NCBI RefSeq assembly: GCF_018687715.1
Contig: NC_056758.1
Span: 27,819,967 to 27,883,966, forward strand
Source: Carya illinoinensis
Lineage: Eukaryota > Streptophyta > Magnoliopsida > Fagales > Juglandaceae
Direction: 5' to 3'
DNA length: 64,000 nucleotides
The translations under genes were made by a program, and so were the position numbers. Shown piece after piece: positions 1 through 12,583 of the stretch. The notes beneath the pieces were generated by a model that was given only the letters and a program-made list of their open reading frames with translations, was not told where the DNA came from and searched no databases. The number at the start of each line of letters is the position of its first letter. The first letter of the stretch is position 1.

Positions 1-3000
1 AGATATATCTGAAAACTTCATGAAAAAGCTTTGCGTTACTCATAACTGCCATGAATCTTTGAATGTATCAAAGAAGTAAACATGTACACATAAACTACAT
101 GGGCCCATTTTTGAATTAAGACTCACCCCTTGTAAAGTCCCCTAGGACCTTCAGTACGCAAAACCTGAAACCATACATCACAAATGGATTAGACAAACAA
201 GAACAAGCTATACTTTTTCCAGAAGAGGGAAAAAAATAGAAGGAATAATTCCCACCAGTATCACTATAGCCAATATTGGTGGCAAATATTGGTGCCACCA
301 ATATTGGCTACAAAGAACCAATACTATCAAAAATATATAAAATCAAAGCACCAAAAAAGAAGATGGAGAAGCAATGCAGAATTTGCAGGTAGAACTGCTA
401 AAGACTGCTAAAAGGACTTTTTAGCAATATGTATTGGATACTAGAGTTTTTAAACTTTTTTCACAAAAACTCTTCAACTTCAATCCAAACATCTTTAAAT
501 CTAAAAAAAATTCATATTTCACAAAAATAAAAAACCTTTTATCCAATCTTTTACCTAGATCTCCGTGAAAAATAAAAAAGACAAACTAAAACAGCTTTCA
601 CCAAAACCCATAAAACAACCCTAAAAAAACTATATTAAATCAAATTTTCAAATCTACCTATCCATTTAAAAAACACCAATACAAAATATATTTCAAAAAA
701 CTTGTCCAAATTTTGCCATCTAATCTTAGAATACCAATAAAAAAAGACATCTCAAAACTTTTCTAAAACAATTCTCAAACATTGTCAAAGTTTTCATCAT
801 CCAAACAAGCCTTAGTTCTCCATAGAGAGCAGCATTATAGAAGATGATTCCGTGCTCTTTGTTGTGGTGTATATGGAGAAAAAGAAATGACCAAAGGATG
901 GTGGACCGTGAAGGATATATTTTTTAAAACCTGTTACAATTGGATGATTGCTCATTTTGGTTTCTATTTCTAGTTCTCATAATTTCTTAGCTCTTTTTTC
1001 TTGGTAGGTGTTCCTAGCGTACATGTCATGTGTACTCAGGCAACATGTTTTCTACCCCAAGCACCAGCATCGGGAAATAAACCCAATGGAACCCTAAATA
1101 TCAAGGTAAGTCATAGAATTTGTAAAATACCTTCAAGTACCATAATAGTACATGAAAAAGCAATTACTTCAGCTGAAATCGGCCAAAAACTACCAAGAGG
1201 TTATCCTATTCCATTTCAGCAATTCATATTCAGGCTACCACGCCATTTACAAAGCTAACTTCTAGTAATCACGTCATGCCCAATATTCTCTTTCGGTAAA
1301 ATGTTCATGAAATGCCTACTAAAAACCCATGTTCCATTTGGGCTTATACTCTAAAAGGACCAATCAAAGTTATGGACTTATACGCCAAAATAACTAATCA
1401 AATTTACAATTGGAGCCATTTGAAATCATTATAAACTAGAAATTACAAAATTTTCAGCAAAGTGGGATACCATTTTCTACCCGTTCATTCTAATTCTTGC
1501 CTGTTACAATCTTCCTCTTAATTCTCCGATGTTCTTGTCAGGCTAATTTCATTGTATGTGGCACAAATCAAGCCCGAGACTTCTAGCTGGAAATTGACTA
1601 CGATATCATTTGTAACAGTCCAAGGGAAAACTCCAGCCCAGATATAAAGCTCAAGCCACATCTGGGCTTATATTTTGAAAAGGTTCGTCAAAGTCACTAA
1701 ATTTAAGAGTGTTTTAGTCCAGATCTACCCTAAAGAAACCTAACTGAGATGGGGTAGAAAAAAGGCTTGGTGATATTAGTAATCAAAGTTACAAATTCCA
1801 AAAATAACAATATCAATCAACATAAACACGTAAGGAAGAAATAAATAAAACAATTCTATGTAAAATGAAAACGAAAGCCAACACCTGATATGCACAATGA
1901 AATCCACTTTTGTAGCTCCCAACTTCTTTCGATTGTCGTTGCAGCATTAGACGAGTTTTAATCATGTCCATGGGTGCAGTTATAAAAGTACTCACGATGC
2001 CTGCAACCATACTCGCACTTCAAAAGGGGAAATATACAGTTAGCTATATAAGCTAAATGTTTGAAACAAAGAATTTGCCATACTTGCTATGTAACAACTT
2101 AACATTAGGATGAGCTTATAGTTTATACATGCCTCAAGTAGTGTTTAACATCACCAGGCTAGGTTTTTGAGTTCAATAATTTTCACCACTTTATGAGAAA
2201 ATCTGATTAGACCTAATGCATTATAGTATAGATAGTTCATATTTCCGATATACCATTTTTGTTTATGTCCCAAAAATAATGAAATTGCCTCACTCAATTA
2301 TTTCAGAATAGACTACAGACTTACCACTGTTTAATATTCTAATTTATATATATACACACACACTTTTTGCAAAATTATTTTCATGTCGATATAAACAATC
2401 TTCCTAATCCTGAACTGCCAGATTTTGCAATTTATATGCGGTTTCACGGTTTTAAAACATTTTGAACACATTCTAACTCAAATTACATAATTGGGAAAAA
2501 AATGAAAGCTAAGATTGTATACATGAGATGAAGGGGAAATCCTTCTTCAAGAGGTGTTCGCCTGATCAAAATCTGCACATATAAGAGCCTTCACTAAACA
2601 GAAAAAAGCAAATAAATTAAAAGAATAATATTATTTTATTACCAATCAAATATAATTACTATTCAGAAACAGTGGAAATTACGTCGAGGATATTCAAACT
2701 GAAAAAGATCATGCTAAGAACTTGACCCGCTTGGATTCATCATATGTTGCCAGCTGTGATGCAGTCAAAGCAGCGGCCCTGGACATAGCAGGACCAACTC
2801 CCTTCCATAGAGCTCGAATTCCCTCTTCAGAAATAATTCTTTGCAATTCTCCAATTGGTCCTCTTCTCAAGTTTGGATTCATTTGTAGCCGTACCTGTTG
2901 ACAGGAAACTGCATTTTAAGATCAAATCTCAGAAGAGAAGTCAAAATTCAACTGACCGGATAGCATTACCTTCAGAACCTCAACTGGATTGGTCAGTGCA

Positions 3001-4602
3001 GTTGCAATGCCGCCGGAAAATGCTCCAGATGCAATCTTGACCAATATATTGGTGGAACCAAAAGCCCAGTTGCAAACATTTTTTGAGGGTTCATACAAGC
3101 CTAAACGAAGACCGCCATAAAGAACCGACCTTGTCAATGCCGGTGCCAGTCCTAGATACATAGACCTTGTTCCTTCATTCTTCAATACTTGAAAAAATAA
3201 CTTCCCCTGCGCAAATCCATATATAACAAACCTCAGATCAAATTAATATGATAAACTAGATCAAAATTGCAAAACTACACCACAAAGGTTTGGCAAATAC
3301 CATTCCTGTCAAAGGACCTCTCTGGCCAACAAGTTGCATTTGCAGCCTAACTTTGAGTACGTCTGCATTTCAGTCTGAGTTCATTAGGAACCACACCAAT
3401 AAAATGCCAAGAAAAAAAAAACAGCAATGCAATGGTTTTCCTTCACAATTTATTGTTTTCTTGTGCTCTTATCTTATATCTTCTTTGGTATTATCAAAAG
3501 TCCTCACTAAATCCAATAGAAAGTCTTGATCTAATGCCACCCTTGCAACCAATTATGTTGGGTCTACTTGTTTGAAGATCCATAACTCTTTGTCTTTACC
3601 TCAAATTCATACTGTTCTTGCTAGTATTCATGTCCCAAAAATCAAGAATGGTTGCTAAAAAGATAATTTCACATGAACATCCTTAGAAATTCAAATACAT
3701 TAACATTATTGTAACCACTTCCTTTCTTTTACATGAAGATCCCCAATTAGCAAGATTAAAAGGCCACCTTCAAATTTTTACTTGATCCATAAGCTACAAG
3801 CTGCAAGGCCAGTAGACAAATAACACCAAATATGCTCAAAATGCAAGAACGAACCTTTAAAACGTGACCTAACAACATAGATGGCCTTCTTCAATTCAAG
3901 TAGCTTGGAGATAATGTTCTACAAGATTTCCAAAAGTTTTGGGGGACTGTGGCAAGAAAACCATCTGTCTAGCTACTATAGATCATTCACTGTTTGCATA
4001 GAGCCAGCAAGACAAACTTTATTTTAAATACACAACCTTCTCTAGAATATGGATCCACTTGCAACTTCACCCTCGACCCAGACAGCATCAATACATAAAA
4101 CCAAGAACATCCCTCAAGGAAAAAATCTTCATTCTTAGACAACTAGAATCCAAGGCTACCAACAAACACAGTTATGTCCATTTATCAGTCATCAAAGGGC
4201 CGGTTGACCATGTTCGTGCTTTGCATCAGGTGCACAATTTATTGCAACAGTTCGATGCATTTGTTAATGTACTTAAAGGTCAAGTTCTTGTAGTTCGGTC
4301 GATTTTAGAAGCTCCAATATACCCATTAAATAACATCCTCTATATCCTAACTTATTAACCATGATGTCTATGAACCACACTCCATTGAGTTTTAATCAAC
4401 CATTTACTTCTAAACACCACTAAATCACGCTTACACGATAAAGTACACACATGTGGAACTTTTTTCAAGTCACGCATATAAAGAAAGCATAGAAAGGGAA
4501 GAAGAAGAAGAAGAAACCTAGAGGATGGGTAACACCGGTGGCCACAGCAACTGATAGTCCGCTTGTACCAAAGTGATAGAATAAATAAGACGGCGAGACC
4601 AT
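1..4602 (-). CDS. Mitochondrial carrier (MCF/SLC25) family protein, 3' end outside window
   Basis: Inner-membrane solute carrier with three tandem repeats of two helices. Seven exons are visible (minus): 4602-4518, 3362-3301, 3206-2970, 2894-2727, 2572-2523, 2017-1885 and 164-127. All have GT-AG borders and the phases close, giving about 257 residues; the last 40 or so lie beyond base 1. The three P-x-[DE]-x-x-[KR] signatures are all present: PLDVLK across exons 1/2, PVEVLK at the end of exon 3 and PMDMIK in exon 6. The start at 4602 (MVSPSYLF) is the first ATG after an in-frame stop upstream; a further 5' exon cannot be excluded. The order and sequence resemble the plant uncoupling-protein-like 'ucpB' group, but the substrate is unknown. 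Intron 6 (165-1884) is long and AT-rich. Confidence 0.88.
267..310. repeat. Perfect 18-bp inverted repeat (hairpin)
   Basis: Positions 267-284 and 293-310 are exact reverse complements (arm TAGCCAATATTGGTGGCA) around an 8-nt spacer. It sits about 100 nt upstream of the last visible carrier exon, inside the intron. No coding or tRNA-like content is seen. Confidence 0.8.
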
Positions 4603-5133
4603 CCAACTTCCCTTCTCAATATTGACTTTCCGAGACCCTGATTTGCTAAAGAATTATTCGAGCAAAAATGTATTGAAATGAGGTTAAAAAAAAGCCATAA
4701 TTACATGTCAGCCAAAAAAATCAAAAGATTTCTCGTCATTTTCGTTTGGTTGCCGAGAAAAATGTTGGAAAGACAGCCTCGCTTTTATGTGATTGATGAT
4801 TTATTTTTTGTTCCTTTTAGAAGAGGACTTTTTCCCGCGGTTTTTATCGGCGACCAAAACAACTAGTAAGATTGTTAGGCGAGAGGCAGATAGAACCTGG
4901 GATTGAAGATTTCAGGGAACCGGGTTGGCCATCCATTTTCCGATCTCCTGGGTGCTCCATCTCGCGTCTTGAATCAGAGCATGCGACAAAGTTCGCACCA
5001 ATTGGATGCTATTATAAGCTATACGACGGCGTATTGTATTTTAGTTTCTAAAGAGTGATGCCCCTTCTAAAGTTTCTGGTCGTGAACCAGGTTTAATATC
5101 TTCCGATGTCAAGCCCTCACGTCATGACTCTAC
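4603..5133. other. Intergenic: carrier 5' flank
   Basis: Probable promoter and 5' leader of the minus-strand carrier, up to the LINE poly(A). I see no clear TATA box and no coding sequence. Confidence 0.4.
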
Positions 5134-7858
5134 TTTTTTTTTTTTTTTTGAGAAAAACCCTTGGGCCATTTCATTGAACTAGATCAGAAATACAAGAAGG
5201 AAGTTCCTTCATAGTAACAATAACATCAGAAATGGTAAGAGCACTTTTTGCTAGTAAGTGGGCTACTGTGTTGCCATTTCTCCTAACATGAGAAACAATC
5301 CACTTTGCAAAAAGATTAAGATAGGTTCGAGCTTCACACAGAAACATGCTAGAACTACTCCAATCCTCTACTTCTCCTTGAAGAGATCTGGTAACTTGTA
5401 AGGAGTCCCCCTCCAAAATGACCTATGTTAACCCCAAGTCTCTAGCAAATTGGGTTGCAACTAATGCCCCAAAAGATTCAGCTAGAAGAGAGTCCGGGAA
5501 GAGGCTTTTACTTTGCCTCATTGTTGCTATTCTCTGGCCTTTGTCATCTCTTACAACTACCCCTATTCCAACAAGTCCCTTCACCCTGTCGACTGCTGCA
5601 TCCCAATTTACTTTGAACCAAGCCGTTGGTGGTGCTTGCCACACTTCTGCTGAGAGGCACTGCTGCTGAACATTGATTTGTCTCTGTGATTGGGTCTCCT
5701 CAGATAGCAAATCCAACCTCAGTTTTGATTCTCTTATCAATATGTCAGGAGGCATGAAAGGTTTGTTGAAAATGAATGAATTCCTTCTCAATCATAGTTG
5801 TCTTGCTACCACCACGAACTCTTGCATCTCATCTGCATTGAGAGCTTCAGTCATAGCCTCAAAAAATTCTAACATAGGCATGTAAGAGCTTCTGCTTTTC
5901 TGCAGCTTTTTGGAGCATAGGCTCCAGACATCCTTTGCAGCCTCACAGTTCCATAGTACATGCATGGTACTTTCTTCTTCTCTACAGCATAGGGGGCATA
6001 GTGGATCACTTACTATCTTTCTCTTGAAAAGGTTGAGTTGAGTAGGGAGGGAGTCTTGACATGCTCTCCACAAAAACATCTTTTCACTTGGTGCAGTACG
6101 AATATGCCATAACTTGTTCCACACACCTTTGAGGCATTTACTGGTTGATGCTTGACCTTTGTCTGCCATCTCTCTGTCCTTCTCCATATGGTATGCACTC
6201 CTCACTGAGAAAGATCCTCCCTTTGTACCATGCCAAGTGAGTCTGTCCCTCGAATTCATAGAGCTGACAGGTGTTTGAAGAATCACTTCAGCTTCCCCTT
6301 CTTCAAAGATTTCTTTTACAAGTTCTGTTTTCCAACTCCTTGTTGTAGGGTCAATGAGTTCTGCCACCGTTGCCAAACCATCAAGCACCCTAACTGGACT
6401 TGTTACCTTTGTTGGTTTAGTTTTAGCTAGCCATTTGTCTGTCCAAATGTGTATTTTGTCTCCTGAACCCACTCTCCAGAAAGAACCTGCTTCTATTGTT
6501 TTCCTTGCAGCCAACAGACTTCTCCACACAAAGGAAGGCTTTGATCCCACCTTAGCTGATTGGAAGCTTGATTGAGGGAAGTACTTGGCTTTTAAGACTT
6601 TTGCTGCTAGGGAGGAGGGATCTTGGATTAATCTCCAACATTGCTTGGAAAGCAAAGCTTTGTTGAAAATTTCAAGGTCCCTAAAACCCAAGCCCCCCTC
6701 AGCTTTTGATTGCCCCAGCCTTTTCCATGAAAGCCAATGTATTTTTTGTTCTTTATCTTGCTGTCCCCACCAGTACCTTTGAATGACACTGTTTATAGCT
6801 TGAATGAGGGTGAGAGGGAGCTTGAACACACTCATTGTGAAAGTTGGAAGAGCTTGAATCACTGCCTTTAGGTAAATTTCTTTTCCTGCCTGAGAGAGAG
6901 TCTTGATTCTTTGACTATTAAGCTTTAGAGTGATACTGTCTAGTAGAGTCTTGAAGGTTTTGAATCTGTCCTTTCCAACCACTGGGGGTAGACCCAGATA
7001 TCTCTCGTATGGCATGGTGGTCCTCATTCCTGCTATTGACAATATGAATCTTTGAGTAATTCTGCTGGTATTCTTGCTGAACACTACAGAAGTTTTCTCC
7101 ACATTCAATCTTTGGCCCGAGTCCATTCCATAAGCTCTTAGTAGACTTACCATCCTGCCCCACTCTTCTGCATTGGCCTTGTAGAACAATAAACTATCAT
7201 CTGCAAAGAAAAGATGGGATACCCTCACCTGTCCACGAGCCACTAGTACCCCATGTATTAACTCCTTCTCTTCAGCTTTGCAAATCAAATTACTCAATGC
7301 CTCTGCACACAATATGAAAAGGTAAGGTGAAAGGGGATCACCTTGCCTTATGCCTCAAGTGGGGGAGAAGGATTTCTGAGTTTCACCATTCACCAGTAAG
7401 GAGTAGTTGACTGTTTCAACACAGTGCATCACCAAATCCACCCATTTTTTGCCAAAACCCAGCTTGATAAGAACTGCTCTTAGGAAACACCACTCCACAT
7501 GGTCGTAGGCTTTACTCATGTCTAGCTTCAAAGCCATATATCCTTCTCTACCTGCCATTCTACATTTCATAGTGTGCAATGCCTCAAAGGCAACAATAAT
7601 ATTATCTAAGATAAGTCTGTTAGGTACAAAGGCTGATTGAGAAACAGAAATTACACTAGGGAGCACTTTTTTCAATCTATTTGCTATAACTTTTGATATA
7701 AGTTTATAAAGGACATTACATAGGGATATAGATCTGAATTCTGTCACCTTTGTTGGTGCCCTCTTCTTTGGAATCAAAGCAATGAGAGTGTTGTTGATGC
7801 TCCCCATGCTCTCCTTCCCATTCAGCACATTTAGTACAGCTGATTTTGTCAAATGATC
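5134..7858 (-). mobile_element. L1-type LINE, 5'-truncated
   Basis: Non-LTR retrotransposon on the minus strand. It ends in a 3' poly(A), seen as a 16-nt poly-T at 5134-5149. It is truncated at about 7858, inside the reverse transcriptase, so endonuclease and ORF1 are missing. AT-rich DNA follows the truncation point. No exact target-site duplication was found. Confidence 0.9.
5171..7858 (-). pseudogene. LINE ORF2 fragment: reverse transcriptase, zf-RVT, RNase H
   Basis: One reading frame of about 890 codons runs without a frameshift through the RT palm (YDHVEW near 7500), the RT active site FFADD (near 7190), the zf-RVT segment (cysteines near 5990-6130) and a C-terminal plant-LINE RNase H (KVNWDAAVD near 5600, then GDSLQV and NTVAHLLAK). 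Only three in-frame stops break it: TGA at about 7353, TGA at about 5790 and TAG at about 5417. Each is one C-to-T or G-to-A change from the expected residue (R, W, Q). The copy is therefore dead but fairly young. Confidence 0.9.
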
Positions 7859-8600
7859 TAAAATCTTAAAATATGAATATTAAATTTTTAGATTTTAGAT
7901 AAAGATTAGAATTTTGTAAAAAATAATGAAATTATTAGTGGATAATGTGTTTTATTGGATTTTAAAAAATGAGAAAGAAAATATTAAATAAAATATTATA
8001 AAATCAAAATATTATTAAAAAATATTATTAGTTTAATTTTATTTGAGTAATGATGTAAGTACAATCAATTTTATAATTATTTCTATAATCATGATTTAAA
8101 ATGAAGATATTTATATAAAATGATATTATTCTTATAAATTATTTTATCAAAATATTCATAGTTGAAAATATAATTATTTAAAAAATTATTTATACAAGCA
8201 TGTTTTAAAAGAAATATATTTATATAAAATGATATTATTTTTATAAATTATTTTATCAAAACATTCATAGTTGAAAGTATAATTATTTAAAAAATTATAA
8301 AAATAATTGTATTTCTTTTTCCATTTTATTTATCATCTAAGGTTATATTTGATTGTTAAACTTAATTAATTTTAATTTATCACAAATTAATTATTAATAA
8401 AATTAATTATTTTTTTAAATTTTTATAAAAAAATTTATTTTATATGTTTTAATTTAAAAAATTAACTCATATCAACGTAAAATATCACATCATGATCCAC
8501 AAACGTAGCCTAAAGTTGTTATTAATTTTTATAAATAAAATATCGTTATATCAGCACATCTTCTCTCCGCTGGTACCCTCCAATGAGTCAACCCTCTTAT
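7859..8600. repeat. AT-rich spacer with 109-bp tandem duplication
   Basis: Very AT-rich, with no coding sequence. A block starting at 8109 is repeated from 8218 at a 109-bp offset with few changes, covering about 8106-8322. Confidence 0.7.
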
Positions 8601-8624
8601 AGGCCTAGAAGCTTCTCTCTCCTC

Positions 8625-8632
8625 TAGGGTTT
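8625..8632 (+). promoter_or_regulatory. Telo-box in U1-C leader/promoter
   Basis: TAGGGTTT, the plant telo-box, lies 67 bp upstream of the U1-C ATG, just after a pyrimidine-rich stretch. This motif is common near transcription starts of plant genes for RNA and translation machinery. Its activity here is inferred. Confidence 0.5.
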
Positions 8633-8698
8633 TTGCACTCCCTTGCACCTTGGGAAACCCTGCTCTCCGATCAGTTACGATTCGAGCTGCACACGGCC

Positions 8699-10438
8699 AT
8701 GCCTCGGTATGGCCTTATTTTTCATCTATGCCATTCTTACCTCCTTGCGATTTTCTCATGCCTCGGTCGATTTTGCAGGTATTACTGTGATTACTGTGAC
8801 ACCTACTTGACCCACGATTCTGTAAGTCCCTCTGTGTTCCACTTGATTTTTTTTTTTTTTTTGTTGGGGCGTTTGTTTTTAATATCTGGGGCTACTGTGC
8901 TCGATGCTCAACTTCAATTGGTAATCTTGATATTACGTGTCCGTTCTAAGCGTTTCTAACTTTCTAACTCTTTCTGTGAAAATTTTAAGTTCTAGTGGTA
9001 CGAAATAGCAAAATGATGCCAATGGGGTTAAATTGTGAAACAAAGAACTTAATGCTTTGTTCTTATAGTCAAGGAAAATGTCTTGGTTTGCAAAAAGTAA
9101 AGAAAATAATGTGGTTGTTATTGAGCTTAGTGTTTAAGGTGACATTATTTTCAGTCGCAGCTTCTCTCAATCAAACGGAATTTTTGTTGGTATCTGTTGT
9201 CAACGGAATTTTTGTCAGAATAGGTTTTCTGGAACTTTTCTATTTTTTCTCTCCAGAGCTGTTTAGCATAATGCGCCTTTTGAGTTGATTGTGTCTCTGG
9301 TTGAACTGTCAATGTCACAAGTCAAAATAAGATGCTGATTATTCGCAAGCTTTAGCTGTTTGTTCTGGATTTTTACGATTTTTAAAATTTAACAATGCAA
9401 GAATATTTGCCTGTGAGGAAAACCTGCATGATTTACCACCAGCATCTATGTCTTTAAGGGACGAGAGATTATATGAGCAGTCTCTAGTTTATGGCTGACT
9501 GTCTCGTTTTTAAATTTCAGCCATCTGTAAGAAAGCAACACAATGCAGGTTACAAGCATAAGGTATGTTACAGCTCTCTTGCAATGATACTTGTGTGCTG
9601 ACTGGTTGATGATGCTTACAAAGGATTTAAGAAGAAATCCCAACAATAATCAATATAATGGTAAAGACGAGAAGATAAAAGACTAAAGTAGGAACAATTG
9701 CTTTGTAGGCTCCAAAGAGTAAGAAATCAGAAATCTGAAATTTCATATATTAGAAAGAAGTCCGTGCAATAACTTAAAAATTTGCTAGTTGTAACACGCC
9801 TTTATTAACCATATAACATATCTCGTCACCTTTCCGAGAACAGATAAATCTTAGCTATCAAACTTAATTACTTATCAAAGAAAGCTATCAAACTTAATTA
9901 CTTATCAAAGAAAGCTATCAAACTTAATTACGTTTCAAAAGAAAGCTATAAAACTTAATTAAAAGTCACATGATCAAAAGATTCATCACTAACTTCTTTT
10001 TTTTGATAAATGGTAATCATCACTAACTGGCTCTTTAAAGCCACATAACAGCTGCTGAATGCTTCTCATCGTCACAATCCATCGGTAACTAGTTCTCTTA
10101 AGGCCTATAATGGTTACTCATTTAAAATAACTCGAATAGAGAGGTCGTTGACTTCTACCTATAAACAAAATAAAGGTTGTTGACTTCTATGTGTACCTAA
10201 ATGGACATCCCTCTGTTTCAATGAGTGGAATCTTCCTTACAATTCCATTGCATAATTGGCTTCTGCAACTTCACATTCATTTGCAAGGTTGGTTTTTGGC
10301 TTGCATTGTCGAGCATGTTGGTCTTCGACTCTTTTCCCCCATTGTAGTGCAACCCTCAATTTAAGCTTCACAAGCAACATATTTTTGTCTTCACTTATGG
10401 GCTTGCACTCAAAATAAGCCTCCAAATTAGTCCCAATG

Positions 10439-10470
<32 letters not shown>

Positions 10471-12583
10471 TCTGCATTCATCTTCCCAAAAGAACCAGCA
10501 ACTGCTATCTTGATTCTTCTACCATTTAAGTCAAGCACACGCACCGATCTGCCTTGTGCTGCATGATCTATGATTCCAGCATCATGGAAAAGCTCTTTTA
10601 TCTTCTATGCCATCACTCTCATCCTCAAGACCACCTCCCAGTGTGTCCAAAGCCTCGTGGTTGCCTTCTAGTATCTCCATATGGGTTTCTCACTGGTTCT
10701 TGTCACCGAATAGCTTGTACAGCTTGCAACAAATATTCAAGCATACACCTAATCTCATCCATTTTGGACTGCTGGCCTTGATTTCATCTACCCTGCAGCC
10801 TTTGTAATTAGCACGAATATGGTAAAGAGGAGTAGATGGACTGAACTATGAAGAATAAAATAAATTTTTTCTAGGCCTGAAATTAATCTGTTTTGTTATG
10901 ACTAATAACTCATCCTTTATCTGAAATTTCATCTATTAGAATCATATACTTTATTAATTCTAGAATCCTAGCTCTTCATCTTTCGTAACACAAAAAAATC
11001 TTAACCAACCAACTTCATATGCCACATGCTAACCAAATGACCTTTAAAAAGAATACTGAAGACAATAGTATTTAAAAAACTACTGATATGATAATACTTA
11101 TAAAAAAAAATACTGATATAATAATATAACAATGTAACAATAAAAGACTGATCTTGTAATAGCTAATGGGCTGGATAAATAGACTAGGGGGGCCTTCTTT
11201 GATTTGGACTCAAATGCTCTTGCATCACCGTTGAAATAAATTCAGGCAAATGTTAGAACATACTATCAGCAATTTGAGGAACAACAGACCCAAAGCTTGA
11301 TTGATCAGAGGATTAAGGAACATCTTGGACAAGCTGCCGCATTCCAGCAGGTTGGTGCTGCTTACAATCAACATCTACTGGGTCAGAGGCCCCGGCTTCC
11401 TGTTCTACCTACACCTTTAATGCCACAGTTACCTGGAAATTCACCATTAATCCCAGGGATTAGGCCACCTGTTTTGCCCAGACCAGTTCCTGGAGCTCCA
11501 GGTAAGGAACATCAGTATATTTTCTTTTTAATGGCACCTCACTTGTTGTACATGCATTGATTCAGGGGTCTGTGCATTTGCATATTAACTCTCATATTTT
11601 GCAGTGTTTGGCTTTGTATGTGCCTGCTATCCTTTCTTTTAGTTCAAACCGTTTATCATTTATCTGAGTTGATGGCTTTGCCACTGCTAGTTGATATTAT
11701 TGTGCATATATGTTCTCTTCCTTCTATTAATTTTCTGCTGCTGTGTAAACTTATTAAAAAAAAAAAATTTCTGCTGCTGTAGGTCATGCAACTTTCATTA
11801 GGTTTTACATAGTAAATAAATGCTAGATGGATAAGAACATTGGTGATTACCTCATTATGTGTCTGCATGTTTTTCTAAGAAATCACCAACCCTTAGGGGT
11901 TAGCTCTAGTGGTAAGGACCTTGGTCTTGGTGGTATGCTCCATTCATGTCTAAGGTTTGAATACTCTTGGATGCAAACAATTTCTAGGGGCCATCAGACT
12001 GGGGGAGTTTCCCCTTGAATTACCTAATGTGCACTTGCAGGAAAACTCCTTGTCGAGTGCTTGTGCACCCCAGGGATTTGTTAGGGGTTTTTTCTCGGAC
12101 ACCCGGTGCCAATTAAAAAAAAAAAAAGAGATCACCAGATTGTTCTCAATCAACAAACATTTTTCTGTCATGGTCTCCCAGGTTTATGCAATACAATTCT
12201 GAAGCTAGTAACCTCCATATTTGTGGTTAATGGTTATATCTTCATGCCACCGCCTTTGATCCATTTGCAAGACATGCACTCTTTTTTTTTTTGTAATTAA
12301 CGATGTCATATATTCAATATTTCTCTTCCGTTTGGTAGGGTACGGACCTTCTCCAACAATGGCACCTATGATGGCTCCACCTGGTGCTCCTTCCTTACCT
12401 GGTCAGCTAAATGCTATTCCAAGGCCAACCACAACAGTTCCTGGAAGCACACCAGCACCTGCTTCCAATGGTGCCCCACCTATGGTCAACCTGCCAATGT
12501 ATCAGGCCAATCCAGTGGCATCAACAAGTGGAGGCTACGATATTCTCAATGCCAACGCTCAAACTTCTGAGGCTAACCATTAG
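8699..12583 (+). CDS. U1C: U1 small nuclear ribonucleoprotein C (U1-C)
   Basis: U1 snRNP subunit that stabilises 5' splice-site pairing during spliceosome assembly in the nucleus. Exons: 8699-8706, 8779-8821, 9521-9562, 11246-11501 and 12339-12583. All are GT-AG with matching phases, giving 197 aa, normal for plant U1-C. The N-terminus starts MPRYYCDYCDTYLTHDS and forms the U1-C zinc finger with C6, C9, H24 and H30. An alpha-helical segment (YYQQFEEQQ...IKEHLGQ) follows, then a long Pro/Met/Gly-rich tail as in the family. Exon 1 carries only eight coding bases. Introns 3 and 4 hold a gypsy gag fossil and an Au SINE. Nothing suggests loss of function. Confidence 0.95.
9852..9963 (+). repeat. 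29-bp tandem repeat, about 4 copies, in U1-C intron 3
   Basis: Unit GCTATCAAACTTAATTAC plus about 11 nt is repeated head to tail roughly four times. The last copy is degenerate. Confidence 0.8.
10225..10805 (-). pseudogene. Ty3/gypsy gag fossil, antisense in U1-C intron 3
   Basis: The minus strand reads gag-like peptides in pieces: a stretch ending RVLDLNGRRIKIAVAG and FGKMNAED (about 10630-10470), then EAYFECKPISEDKNMLLVKLKLRVALQWGKRVEDQHARQ (about 10425-10300; given in motif form). The pattern EAYFE...EDK...LKLR..ALQW.KRVE..RAR is typical of plant gypsy gag. Stops and frame changes are present, and a 29-nt poly(A) (10439-10467) splits the two parts. No LTRs were found. Confidence 0.55.
10439..10467. 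repeat. Poly(A) tract, 29 nt
   Basis: Uninterrupted A run inside the gag fossil. It falls between two consecutive gag segments, so it is more likely a homopolymer expansion than a retrotransposition tail. Confidence 0.85.
11878..12137 (+). mobile_element. Au-type SINE in U1-C intron 4
   Basis: tRNA-derived SINE. The body (about 11889-12126) has a box A-like GGTTAGCTCTAGTGG, a box B-like AGGTTTGAATACT near 11953, the family motifs GCAAACAATTTCTAGGGGCC and TCGGACACCCGGTGCCAAT, and an A-rich tail. The flanks AGAAATCACCA (11878-11888) and AGAGATCACCA (12127-12137) are an 11-bp target-site duplication with one mismatch. It lies in the sense orientation in intron 4. Confidence 0.9.

Noticed and set aside
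4059..4358. 99-codon open frame on plus inside carrier intron 1
   Set aside because: No domain recognised, and it lies opposite a well-supported intron.
5120..7875. Target-site duplication for the minus-strand LINE (ATGACTCTA versus ATGATCTA)
   Set aside because: The similarity is imperfect and short, and could be chance.
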